Shown here piece by piece: positions 7,324-16,200 of a stretch of DNA of 36,825 nucleotides. The first letter of the stretch is position 1. Every line of letters starts with the position of its first letter. Position numbers and translations under genes: made by a program. The stretch is taken from assembly GCA_005772895.1 (NCBI GenBank), contig SXIH01000049.1, positions 1-36,825 of the forward strand, in the 5' to 3' direction. The notes below the pieces were generated by a model, which made no database searches, was not told where the DNA came from, and saw only the letters and a program-made list of their open reading frames with translations. The stretch comes from Bacteroidota bacterium (GTDB lineage: Bacteria; Bacteroidota; Bacteroidia; 2-12-FULL-35-15).

Positions 7324-7800
7324 TTAATGTTTTTCTAATGGAGTTGCGCCATCATCTTTCTTGCCATTTGAAGGAAATGTTTCTTCAGTTGGAGCGGGTT
7401 CCACTTTACCTTTAATAGTTAATGTTTTTGAAGGTGTTTTAGCATTGGAAGTAACAGTTACTGTTTTATTGAAGTTTCCTGCTCTTTTTGTATCGTAAGT
7501 AACCTTAATTACCTGAGTTTCACCTGGTTTAATTGGTACATTTTTAGGATATGTAGGAACTGTACAACCACATGACCCTTTTGCATCTGAAATAATTAAA
7601 GGCTCTTTTCCGGTATTTTTGAATTTAAACTCATAGGTTCCGTTACCTGCATACTCTACTGTTCCAAAATCATGAACGTCTTTATCAAACGTTATTTCAG
7701 CCAAGCTTGTAGGAGCTGGCGGAGTAGTCACTTTTTCTTGTGCTGATGCAACAAATACTGTAAGTAATAGTGTTCCGATTGTAAATGCTAATTTTTTCAT
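7324..7800 (-). CDS. DUF1573 exported protein, copy 4 of 4
   Basis: The ATG at 7800 is chosen because it begins a standard signal peptide (MKKLAFTIGTLLLTVFVASA); the longer reading from 7863 would place 21 polar residues ahead of it. The 158-residue product has a DUF1573 domain with HDFGTVEYAGNGTYEFKFKN, DAKGSCGC (C77, C79), YPKNVPIKPGETQVIKVTYD and LTIKGKVEP, then an acidic tail ending LEKH, like the QKH end of copy 3. It is the first gene of the minus-strand DUF1573 run and is divergent from valS, 143 bp away. Confidence 0.88.
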   Translation of the reverse strand: MKKLAFTIGTLLLTVFVASAQEKVTTPPAPTSLAEITFDKDVHDFGTVEYAGNGTYEFKFKNTGKEPLIISDAKGSCGCTVPTYPKNVPIKPGETQVIKVTYDTKRAGNFNKTVTVTSNAKTPSKTLTIKGKVEPAPTEETFPSNGKKDDGATPLEKH

Positions 7801-7943
7801 TTTAATATAAAATTTAATCGTTTTTGGGCTTAAATTTCTTACTTGATTTACAGCCAAAACCATGCCATAATCAAAAAAGAAAGGAAAATTATTTTTTAGT
7901 AGATTTGCCTACTTTTTTAGAAGAACGAAGTAAGTAAATAAAT

Positions 7944-10577
7944 ATGGAAATTCCTAAAACATACGACCCAAAAATAACGGAAGACAAGTGGTATGCCCAT
8001 TGGTTAAAGCATAAATTCTTTAAATCAACACCTGATGAGCGTGAGCCCTACACTATTGTAATACCTCCACCAAACGTTACAGGAGTATTGCATATGGGTC
8101 ATATGCTAAACAACACTATTCAGGATGTATTAATCCGAAGAGCTCGTATGCAAGGTAAAAATGCATGTTGGGTTCCGGGAACCGACCATGCATCCATTGC
8201 TACTGAAGCAAAAGTAGTGGCTTTACTGGCTGAAAAAGGAATTAAAAAAACAGATTTATCACGTGAAGATTTCCTGAAACATGCTTGGGAATGGAAAGAA
8301 AAATACGGTGGAATTATCCTTAAACAATTGGAAAAACTTGGCGCTTCCTGCGATTGGGATCGTACCCGTTTTACGATGGAAGATGATTTAAGTGAAGCGG
8401 TTATTGATGTGTTTATCGACTTATATAATAAAGGACATATATACAGAGGCGTTAGAATGGTAAACTGGGATCCACAAGGATTAACAGCTGTTTCGGATGA
8501 AGAAGTAATTCACAAAGAAGTTAATTCGAAATTATATTATGTAAAATATAAAATCGAAGGAACAGAGGAATTTATTACTGTAGCTACAACACGACCGGAA
8601 ACCATTCTTGGTGATACCGCTGTATGTGTACATCCTGATGATGAACGTTACAAACACCTGAAAGGAAAAAATGCAATCGTTCCAATGGTAAACCGTTCGG
8701 TGCCGGTTATTTTTGATACCTATATTGATTTAGAATTTGGAACTGGTGCGCTGAAAGTTACTCCTGCACATGATATTAACGATTACAACTTAGGAGTCAA
8801 ACATAAACTCGAAGTAATTGATACCATTGCTGCTGATGGAAAAATGAGTGCTGCTGCTCAGTTTTATGTTGGCGAAGACCGCTTTACTGTTCGTAAAAAA
8901 ATTGCGAAAGATTTAGAAGAGATGGGACAGATTCTTAAAGTTGAAGACATCAAAAATAAAGTTGGTTATAGCGAAAGAACCAATGCTGTTATTGAACCTA
9001 AATTATCAATGCAGTGGTTTTTGAAAATGGAAAATGTTTCGAAACCTGCTTTGGATAATGTATTAAATGGCGAAATAAAATTGATTCCTGAAAAGTTTGT
9101 AAACACTTACAAGCATTGGATGGAAAATGTTCACGACTGGTGCATCTCTCGCCAGCTATGGTGGGGACAACGTATTCCTGCTTGGTATGATTCAAAAGGA
9201 AATACAGTTGTAGCAAAAACGGCAGAAGAAGCAATTGAAAAATTCAAAGGACAAAAAATTGAAGTTAAAAAAGAAGAAATTAAACAAGACGAAGATGTAC
9301 TTGACACTTGGTTCTCTTCCTGGCTTTGGCCGATAAGTGTTTTTGATGGATTTAAAAATCCCGGTGGAAAAGACATTAAATACTATTATCCAACAAACGA
9401 TCTAGTAACGGCTCCTGAAATTTTATTTTTCTGGGTTGCTCGAATGATAATAGCTGGATATGAATACCAAGGCAAAAAACCATTTACCAATGTTTATCTA
9501 ACAGGAATTGTTCGTGATAAGCAAGGACGAAAAATGAGTAAGTCGCTTGGAAATTCACCCGACCCAATTGAGTTGATTGAAAAATACGGAGCGGATGGAG
9601 TTCGTGTTGGAATGTTATTGTGCTCTCCTGCAGGAAACGATCTACCATTTGATGATAGCATGTGTGAGCAAGGAAGAAACTTTTCAAATAAAGTTTGGAA
9701 TGCATTCCGATTAATAAAAGGATTTGAAGTTAGCAACGATATAAAACAAAATGATTCAAATAAAATTGCAGTTAAATGGTTTGATGCAAAATTCAATGAG
9801 CAGGTGGAAATCATCAACGACTTATACTCGAAATACAGAATGAGCGAAGCGTTAATGACGACATACAAATTGGTGTGGGACGATTTCTGTGCATGGTATT
9901 TAGAAATGATCAAACCAGAATTTGTTGATGGAAAATCATTGCCGATTGATAAAGCAACTTATGATGCAACAATTGTTTTCTTAGAAAAAATATTGAAAGT
10001 ACTTCATCCTTTCATGCCATTTATTACAGAAGAAATCTGGCATTTAATTGCAGAACGTTCAGATAAAGATTGCATCATTGTTGCAGAATGGCCAAAAACT
10101 AAAAATGAATCGGCTGATATTATTAAGCATTTTGATGTGGTGATGGAAGTAATTACTAACATCCGTAACATCCGTAAACAAAAAAATATTTCTCCGAAAG
10201 AAAAGTTACAAGTATTTGAAAAAGTAAATCAGGGTGAGATTATCAAAACCTACGATTCGCTTATTATTAAACTGTGCAACTTGAGCAGCTTCGAATACGT
10301 TACCACAAAAGTGGACGGAGCCTTCTCGTTTGTCTTGAAACATGCAGAATATTATGTTCCGCTTTCTCAGAATATAGATATTGCAGCAGAAAAAGAACGT
10401 TTGGCAAAAGACTTAGATTACAATAAAGGCTTCTTAAAATCCGTTATCACAAAACTGGCTAACGAAAAATTTGTTGCGAATGCTAAACCTGAGATGGTTG
10501 AAAATGAAAAAAAGAAACAGGCAGATGCAGAAGCAAAAATAAAAGCAATAGAAGAACAGTTAGCCGGGTTGAAGTGA
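7944..10577 (+). CDS. valS: Valine--tRNA ligase
   Basis: 877 residues, a full-length class Ia valyl-tRNA synthetase, which charges tRNA-Val and edits threonine. The HIGH-type motif is HMGH (50-53) in PPPNVTGVLHMGHM; the second ATP-binding motif is KMSKS (530-534) in GRKMSKSLGNSPDP. The CP1 editing domain shows TTRPETILGDTAVCVHP and the GTGALKVTPAHD region; DWCISRQLWWGQRIPAWY is the conserved post-editing segment. The C-terminal 75 residues form the charged coiled-coil arm seen in ValRS (AAEKERLAKDLDYNKGFLKS onward). A TAGATTTG -7-like box lies at 7900-7907, about 36 bp before the ATG, with no clear -33 element. Single-gene transcript between divergent DUF1573 genes and a long hairpin. Confidence 0.98.
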   Translation: MEIPKTYDPKITEDKWYAHWLKHKFFKSTPDEREPYTIVIPPPNVTGVLHMGHMLNNTIQDVLIRRARMQGKNACWVPGTDHASIATEAKVVALLAEKGIKKTDLSREDFLKHAWEWKEKYGGIILKQLEKLGASCDWDRTRFTMEDDLSEAVIDVFIDLYNKGHIYRGVRMVNWDPQGLTAVSDEEVIHKEVNSKLYYVKYKIEGTEEFITVATTRPETILGDTAVCVHPDDERYKHLKGKNAIVPMVNRSVPVIFDTYIDLEFGTGALKVTPAHDINDYNLGVKHKLEVIDTIAADGKMSAAAQFYVGEDRFTVRKKIAKDLEEMGQILKVEDIKNKVGYSERTNAVIEPKLSMQWFLKMENVSKPALDNVLNGEIKLIPEKFVNTYKHWMENVHDWCISRQLWWGQRIPAWYDSKGNTVVAKTAEEAIEKFKGQKIEVKKEEIKQDEDVLDTWFSSWLWPISVFDGFKNPGGKDIKYYYPTNDLVTAPEILFFWVARMIIAGYEYQGKKPFTNVYLTGIVRDKQGRKMSKSLGNSPDPIELIEKYGADGVRVGMLLCSPAGNDLPFDDSMCEQGRNFSNKVWNAFRLIKGFEVSNDIKQNDSNKIAVKWFDAKFNEQVEIINDLYSKYRMSEALMTTYKLVWDDFCAWYLEMIKPEFVDGKSLPIDKATYDATIVFLEKILKVLHPFMPFITEEIWHLIAERSDKDCIIVAEWPKTKNESADIIKHFDVVMEVITNIRNIRKQKNISPKEKLQVFEKVNQGEIIKTYDSLIIKLCNLSSFEYVTTKVDGAFSFVLKHAEYYVPLSQNIDIAAEKERLAKDLDYNKGFLKSVITKLANEKFVANAKPEMVENEKKKQADAEAKIKAIEEQLAGLK

Positions 10578-10618
10578 TTCTAAAATAAATTATAGTTTTA
10601 AAACGTAATGCAAGTGCT

Positions 10619-10676
10619 GTCAGTTCGAGCGGAGTCGAGAACAAAGCACTCGGTTCTCGACTCCGCTCGAACTGAC
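10619..10676. repeat. Long perfect palindromic repeat (24-bp arms)
   Basis: Arms 10619-10642 and 10653-10676 are perfect inverted copies, 24 bp each, around a 10-nt loop. The arm begins GTCAGTTCGAGCGGAGTCGA. It is markedly more GC-rich than its surroundings. Very similar GTCA-TTCGAGCGGAGTCGAGA sequences are, from memory, widespread between genes in Bacteroidota genomes. It sits 42 bp after valS and could block transcription, but no T-tract follows, so I class it as a REP-like element. Confidence 0.85.
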
Positions 10677-10696
10677 TTACCAAAAAGCAAAATTTC

Positions 10697-11326
10697 ATGA
10701 AAAAATATCAGGTTATTTATTTTTTGCTTTTTACTCTTCTTTTTTCCTCTTGTCAGGGAAATGCTCCGAAAGAGGCTTCCATACCTTTACCTGAAGACCC
10801 ATCCGTTCGTTTAAAACTAAAAGCAAAAGAGGCAAGTAAATTTTGTAAGGAGAATAATTATAATATAGAATTCTGTATTTTAATTGATATGACCATTCAC
10901 TCTGGAAAAAAACGGGCATTTTTATATGATTTAAAAAAGGACAGCATTCTTGCATCGGGAATGTGTGCTCATGGCTGCGGTTCAAATCCCTGGGGTGAAA
11001 CTTATACTAAAGAAAAACCAAAGTTCAGCAATACTCCTGATAGTCATTGCACCTCCATTGGAAAATTTAAAATCGGGAAACGTGGTTACAGTAATTGGGG
11101 AATAAATATCAATTATTTAATGCATGGATTAGAAAGCACCAATAGCAATGCTTTGAAAAGACAAATTGTTTTACATTCCTGGGATGATGTAACGGAAGAC
11201 GAAGTTTATCCAAACGGAACACCTGAAGGCTGGGGCTGTCCGGCTGTTTCAAATAGTTTCATGAAAATTGTTGACCCTAAATTAAAAGCATCAGAAAAAC
11301 CTGTTTTATTGTGGATGTTTAATTAA
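10697..11326 (+). CDS. L,D-transpeptidase catalytic domain lipoprotein (YkuD_2 type)
   Basis: 209 residues. The N-terminus is a lipoprotein signal with lipobox LFSSC, Cys19 being the lipidation site. The body matches the murein L,D-transpeptidase catalytic domain family (PF13645, YkuD_2): FCILIDMTIHSGKKRAFLYD at the start of the domain, SIGKFKIGKRGYSNWG, then the active-site pair H160 in IVLHSW and C181 in GWGCPAVS. Such proteins are expected to act on peptidoglycan stem peptides by cysteine catalysis, though most YkuD_2 members have not been tested. It lies between the REP-like palindrome and an M1 peptidase lipoprotein in the same direction. Exact substrate unknown. Confidence 0.85.
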   Translation: MKKYQVIYFLLFTLLFSSCQGNAPKEASIPLPEDPSVRLKLKAKEASKFCKENNYNIEFCILIDMTIHSGKKRAFLYDLKKDSILASGMCAHGCGSNPWGETYTKEKPKFSNTPDSHCTSIGKFKIGKRGYSNWGININYLMHGLESTNSNALKRQIVLHSWDDVTEDEVYPNGTPEGWGCPAVSNSFMKIVDPKLKASEKPVLLWMFN

Positions 11327-11340
11327 GACCTCACCCCTAG

Positions 11341-11361
11341 CCCCTCTCCGAAGGAGAGGGG
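11341..11361. repeat. CCCCTCTCC-GAA-GGAGAGGGG hairpin
   Basis: A perfect 9-bp stem with a 3-nt loop, 15 bp after the L,D-transpeptidase gene and 46 bp before the next ATG. There is no T-tract on the plus strand. The surrounding CCTCACCCCTAGCCCCTCTCC text resembles a dispersed repeat frequently found between Bacteroidota genes. Confidence 0.65.
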
Positions 11362-11406
11362 AATGCCTGCGGAACAATAAGTGAAATATATTATGTAATT
11401 TACACC

Positions 11407-13086
11407 ATGAAATTTTGCAATAAAGTATTACTCTTTTTTCTTCTCCCACTCTTTATATCCTCATGCGGATTACTAGGCGTTCATTTCAAAGTTCATAATC
11501 CTAAAAAAGCAGGTGAGTATCCAAAAGAAACAAAACAAAATAAGTTGTTAGCTGAAACAACAAAGTACAGAACCTGTTTTGATGTTTTTCATAATGAAAT
11601 AAACATTGAAGTTGTGCCGGCAAAAAAATTTATTTCCGGGAAAGTAAAAATCAGTGCGAAGGCAACAAAGGATTTCGACACTTTGCAAATCGATCTTTAT
11701 AAGAACATGAAAATATATAGCATTGAATCCGAAAATCAAGCGCTTACATATAAAAGAGAAGAAGGAGCAATTTTTGTAAAAATGCAAAGGCAAATAAAAG
11801 CAGAAGAAAAATTTTCTCTCACTATTACTTACGATGGCAATCCTATCTCTGCAAAGCGACCTCCTTGGGATGGAGGTTTTGTTTGGAAAAAAGACAAAGA
11901 TGGAAACCCATGGGTTGGTGTGGCTTGCGAAAGCGAAGGTTCTAGTTTATGGTGGCCAAGTAAAGATATTATGAATGATGAAGCTGATAGCACGGATGTT
12001 ACTATTACAGTTCCAAAAAATTTAGTCGCAGTTAGTAATGGTGTTTTAAAAGATACATCCACAATGAATGATAAAAAAGTATTTCATTGGCATATCTCTT
12101 ATCCGATAAACAATTACAATGTTACTTTGTATGTAGGAAATTTTAAATTACTTCACGATACTTATGCAAGTACCACCTATTGGAAAACAACACAATTAAA
12201 CCATTATGTTCTGCCTTACAATTATGCAAAAGCTCAAACTCATTTTCAGCAAGTAAAAAAGCACATTGCATTTTACGAAAAAATGTTTGGTGAATATCCT
12301 TGGCAAAGAGATGGATTTAAATTAGTAGAATCACCTTATGCAGGGATGGAACATCAATCTGCTATTGCTTACGGGAATGGCTATAAAAATGATTATCAAA
12401 ATTTATTCGATTATATTATTCTTCACGAAACGGCTCACGAATGGTGGGGAAATAGTGTTACTGCTGCCGACTTATCAGATGCATGGATACACGAAGGATT
12501 TGCGAGTTATTGTGAAGCACTTTTTGTTGAAAGCATTTCGGGGAAAAAAGAATATTTGGATTATATGTATTGGCAACGGATTACAATTTTAAATAAACGT
12601 CCGGTTGTCAGAAAAAGAGAAATACGTTATTTTGATTATCATGATGGAGATATTTATGGCAAAGGTTCTTGGATTTTGCATACACTCCGGACTACCATGG
12701 CAAACGATTCTTTGTTTTTTGATATCCTTAAAACATTTTACAAGGAAAATGTTCAAAAACAAATTTTCTCTGAAACATTTATTGATTTAGTAAACAAAAA
12801 AACCGGGAAAGATTATACTTGGTTTTTTAAGCAATATTTATATGAGCGAGAAGCTCCAATAATGGAATTTTGCTGGACTAACAACACATTGTATTTCAGA
12901 TGGAAAAATACTGCAGACGATTTTGTATTGCCTGTAAAAATAAAAGTAAAGGATAAAACCATCATGATTTACCCTACTACTAAGCTTCAAAAAATTGAAC
13001 TTAGCAATATTTACCCCGAATTTTATGACAATTCCGATGAATTGTATTATGGGACTCTGAAAAACAAGAATCTAGCTAGTCAATAG
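11407..13086 (+). CDS. M1 family metallopeptidase, lipoprotein
   Basis: 559 residues. Lipoprotein signal MKFCNKVLLFFLLPLFISSC followed by a mature N-terminus. Zinc site HEXXH-X18-E: H340, E341, H344 in HETAHEWW and E363 in WIHEGFASY. The exopeptidase motif appears as AGMEHQSA (about 312-319), the GxMEN-like element of M1 enzymes, and Y417 in DIYGKGSWILH is the likely transition-state tyrosine. It has the N-terminal beta domain and catalytic domain but no room for the long C-terminal helical domain of aminopeptidase N, as in short bacterial M1 lipoproteins. Predicted to trim peptides at the cell envelope. Its own promoter may include TAATTTAC-like sequence just upstream, which is weak. Confidence 0.92.
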   Translation: MKFCNKVLLFFLLPLFISSCGLLGVHFKVHNPKKAGEYPKETKQNKLLAETTKYRTCFDVFHNEINIEVVPAKKFISGKVKISAKATKDFDTLQIDLYKNMKIYSIESENQALTYKREEGAIFVKMQRQIKAEEKFSLTITYDGNPISAKRPPWDGGFVWKKDKDGNPWVGVACESEGSSLWWPSKDIMNDEADSTDVTITVPKNLVAVSNGVLKDTSTMNDKKVFHWHISYPINNYNVTLYVGNFKLLHDTYASTTYWKTTQLNHYVLPYNYAKAQTHFQQVKKHIAFYEKMFGEYPWQRDGFKLVESPYAGMEHQSAIAYGNGYKNDYQNLFDYIILHETAHEWWGNSVTAADLSDAWIHEGFASYCEALFVESISGKKEYLDYMYWQRITILNKRPVVRKREIRYFDYHDGDIYGKGSWILHTLRTTMANDSLFFDILKTFYKENVQKQIFSETFIDLVNKKTGKDYTWFFKQYLYEREAPIMEFCWTNNTLYFRWKNTADDFVLPVKIKVKDKTIMIYPTTKLQKIELSNIYPEFYDNSDELYYGTLKNKNLASQ

Positions 13087-13237
13087 ACGCAAAAAGACTA
13101 ATTTTTTAGCCTCTGGGGCAAAAAGTTATCTTAATCTACAGTCGATTTTGTCCCCACTATTCTTATCTAGTTTCTATCAGCAGTTACAGATGTAAGATTA
13201 TTGCCCAAAATGGCTTTCTTTAAAAAGTTCATTGGTT

Positions 13238-13245
13238 TAGATTTG
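13238..13245 (+). promoter_or_regulatory. Candidate -7 promoter box for the large T9SS protein
   Basis: TAGATTTG matches TAnnTTTG, 20 bp before the ATG at 13266. No well-spaced TTTG -33 element is present, so this is tentative. The rest of the 179-bp gap (13087-13265) shows only an imperfect GGGG(C)AAAA/TTTTGTCCCC pairing at 13115-13155 and no ORF. Confidence 0.35.
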
Positions 13246-13265
13246 GATATACAAAACCGACTCCT

Positions 13266-16200
13266 ATGAAATTAAGCTTTACTCTCTCAGCAAAACATTT
13301 ACTTGTTTTTTCTGCTCTTTTGTTCTCGTTCTGCTTTAACAACAAAGCATTTGCAGTAAATTATACCAGCAATGCATCAGGTAACTGGAACAATAGTTCT
13401 GTTTGGACTCCTGCCGGTATTCCTGGTGCTTCTGACAATGTAACCATTACTGCGGGAAAAACAATTAACATAAATGTTACCTCATCATGTAGCTCCCTTA
13501 CTATCAATACTTCAGGAACAGTCAATTTTACAAATGTGATTACATGTACTGTTACAGGAACATTATCTGTTTCCGGAACAATTACAGGAAGTTCTACAGG
13601 AAGTTTTAATACTGTTAGAATGGAAGTTCCTACAGGAGCAATTGCAAACATAGGAAGATCAAACATTTCTGTTACCGACTCCTTGATTATTAGTGGTTCT
13701 TATAATATTACAAGTGTCACTGGAACAAAAACTTTTTCTAATCTTTTATTAAAAACAGGAAGCGATTGGACAAATACAGGTTCAGCTGCTGCCGCTTTTA
13801 CTATTACCGGAGACATGATTTTATATGATGGAAGTTCTGTAAAAGGTAACAACACTTCTAATATTACTGTAAATGGAGATCTTATTTGTAAAGCGGGAAT
13901 TGGTTATGCAGATATCGGAAGATGTAATTTAACTGTAAACGGACTGCTTGAAATTTATGGTGATTTAAGATTTATTATTACAACCGGAACAAAAACATTT
14001 AATGGCGGAATAACTATTCATCCAGGAGGAGAGTTTGATAATACAATTGGTTTAGATATTTTCATAAATGGAAACATAGAAAACAATGGAGGATGGAACG
14101 ATGCGAGCGGAAATGTTACTTATACTTTCGGAGGAGGAAGTAGTTTAACACTTTCTGGAAACAGTTTACACATGGCTCAGATAAGTGTTTCAGCAGGAAC
14201 AACGCTTACAAACAAAGCACACCTTAGTGTAACAAAAAGTAATGGTATAACAGGAGCAGGTAGTTTTTATAACGGTGATGGAACTACAGAAGCGCATCTT
14301 GAAATAGACGCTCCTAATTCAATTAACGTTAGTTTTTTTGATTGTTCAAGTATCGATAATATAGTAGAATATAATCGTGCCGGAGCACAAACGATAGAAA
14401 TCCCAAATGGTTCTCAATATTACAATTTGATATTGGAAGGTTCAGCCTCAACAAAAAATTTAAATGCAAATATTACAGTTCTTGGAGATGTTACTATAAG
14501 AAGTACTTTAGATGCAAACGGAAATACAATAACTGTAAAAGGTAATTGGGAAAATTTAGGAACGTTTACCTATGGAACAAGTACTGTATTATTTAATGGA
14601 ACAGGCGACCAAACAATATCTGCGCCTTACAATCCTTCCGGTGAAACATTTTACAAATTAACTGTAAACAAAGCAAGTGGTATTTTAGAAATGGAAAGTG
14701 ATGTTACTACTCGCAACACACTTAATATGACATCAGGACTTATTGATAATGGTGCTAATGTTTTAACTCTGGGATACAATACTACAAATGTTGGAACTTT
14801 AACTTATACATCTGGTATCGTTACCGGTAAATTTAAAAGATGGATTAATTCAACAGGAACCGGAATATTATTTCCTATAGGTACAGAAAATGACTATCGT
14901 CCTGCGTTACTAACATTCACTGATTTATCAAATGGAACTACCACATCAGAATTTATTGAAACAGCTCCAGAAAATAATGGATTATCATTAGTTGATGGAC
15001 TTACAGTTTATAATACATTTTCTGAAGGATATTGGAGTTTTACTACAGGTAATGGTCTTTCTAGCACAAACTATAATTTGGAATTAACTGGTAATGGAAT
15101 GTCGAGTTTTGCTATTTTACCAACAACAAGATTGTTACAACGCTCAAACTCTGTATCTCCATGGAGTGTTAACGGAACCCATACTGCAGCTACAGGCTCA
15201 ATTGTAAAACGTTCGGGTATAAATGGAGTAACTGGAGAATATGCTTTGGGAGATTTAATTAATTGTACACCACCATCTCCTACTTCTGCAATAACAGGTT
15301 CTGCAAGTGTTTGTACAAATCAAACCGGAGAAGTTTATTCAGTTACTAATAATGTTGGAAATACTTATGTATGGTCAATTACAGGAGGAACAATTGCTTC
15401 AGGGCAAGGCACAAACAGTATTACAGTTGATTGGGGGAATACAGGTAGAATAGGAAATTTACGAGTTGTAGAAAATAACGGATGTACAAATGCGTCTCCT
15501 GTAAATCTTATTGTAGAAATTCATGCTTTGCCTGTTTCAGTAATTACTGGTTATCTTTCTGTAGCAGCAAACTCAAGCAACGTGGCTTACTCTGTTGTTT
15601 CCCGTGCAGGTTATACTTATAACTGGACCGTTTCAAGCAGTTCAATTGTTTCAGGCCAGGGAACAAATGCAATTACAATTGATTTTGGAGGGGCAGACAA
15701 TGAAGTAGTAACATGTACTGCATCCAATGCATGTGGTTCAGCAGCACCTGTTGATTTAAGTGTGGTAGTTTATCCGGTTATAAATTCAATAGCTTCTGGT
15801 AACTGGAACAGTGCTTCGGTTTGGGATTGCAATTGTATACCACAAGCTACAAATAGTGTTCGTATCGATTCAAGCCATACAGTTACATTGGTAGGAAACA
15901 TATCTGTAAAAAACTTTATTATAAAACCATTTGGAATTTTTGATAATGGCAGCAATATTTTAACCGTTTCTGCTGATTACATAAATAACGGTACTCATAA
16001 CGGTTCACAACGAATTGATTTAATTGGCGATGAAACAATTATTGACGGAAATGGAGTAATAAACAATTCAGGTGAACTAAGAATTGACAACTATAGTAAA
16101 TACATTTTTGCTACTGCTAATCTGAATAAAACTGCCGGAGCTGTTCGAATTATGAATGGATTAACTATTACAAACATTGGAACATTTACACTTGCCGGAA

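Noticed and set aside
7801..7863. Longer N-terminus for DUF1573 copy 4
   Set aside because: It would place 21 residues, including NQVRNLSPK, before a complete signal peptide that starts at the ATG at 7798-7800.
12338..12790. Two open frames inside the M1 peptidase gene on the same strand
   Set aside because: They are out-of-frame shadows of the catalytic domain coding region.
13115..13155. Hairpin GGGG(C)AAAA ... TTTTGTCCCC after the M1 peptidase gene
   Set aside because: Loop of 22 nt, one bulge and no T-tract after it; too weak to call a terminator or RNA element.
13361..13666. 101-codon open frame on the minus strand inside the large T9SS gene
   Set aside because: It is antisense to the strong coding frame of a repetitive beta-rich protein; Thr/Ser/Val-rich sequence produces long open antisense frames. 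No signal, motif or promoter supports it. The other antisense frames in this gene (15770-15955, 16541-16972) were rejected for the same reason.
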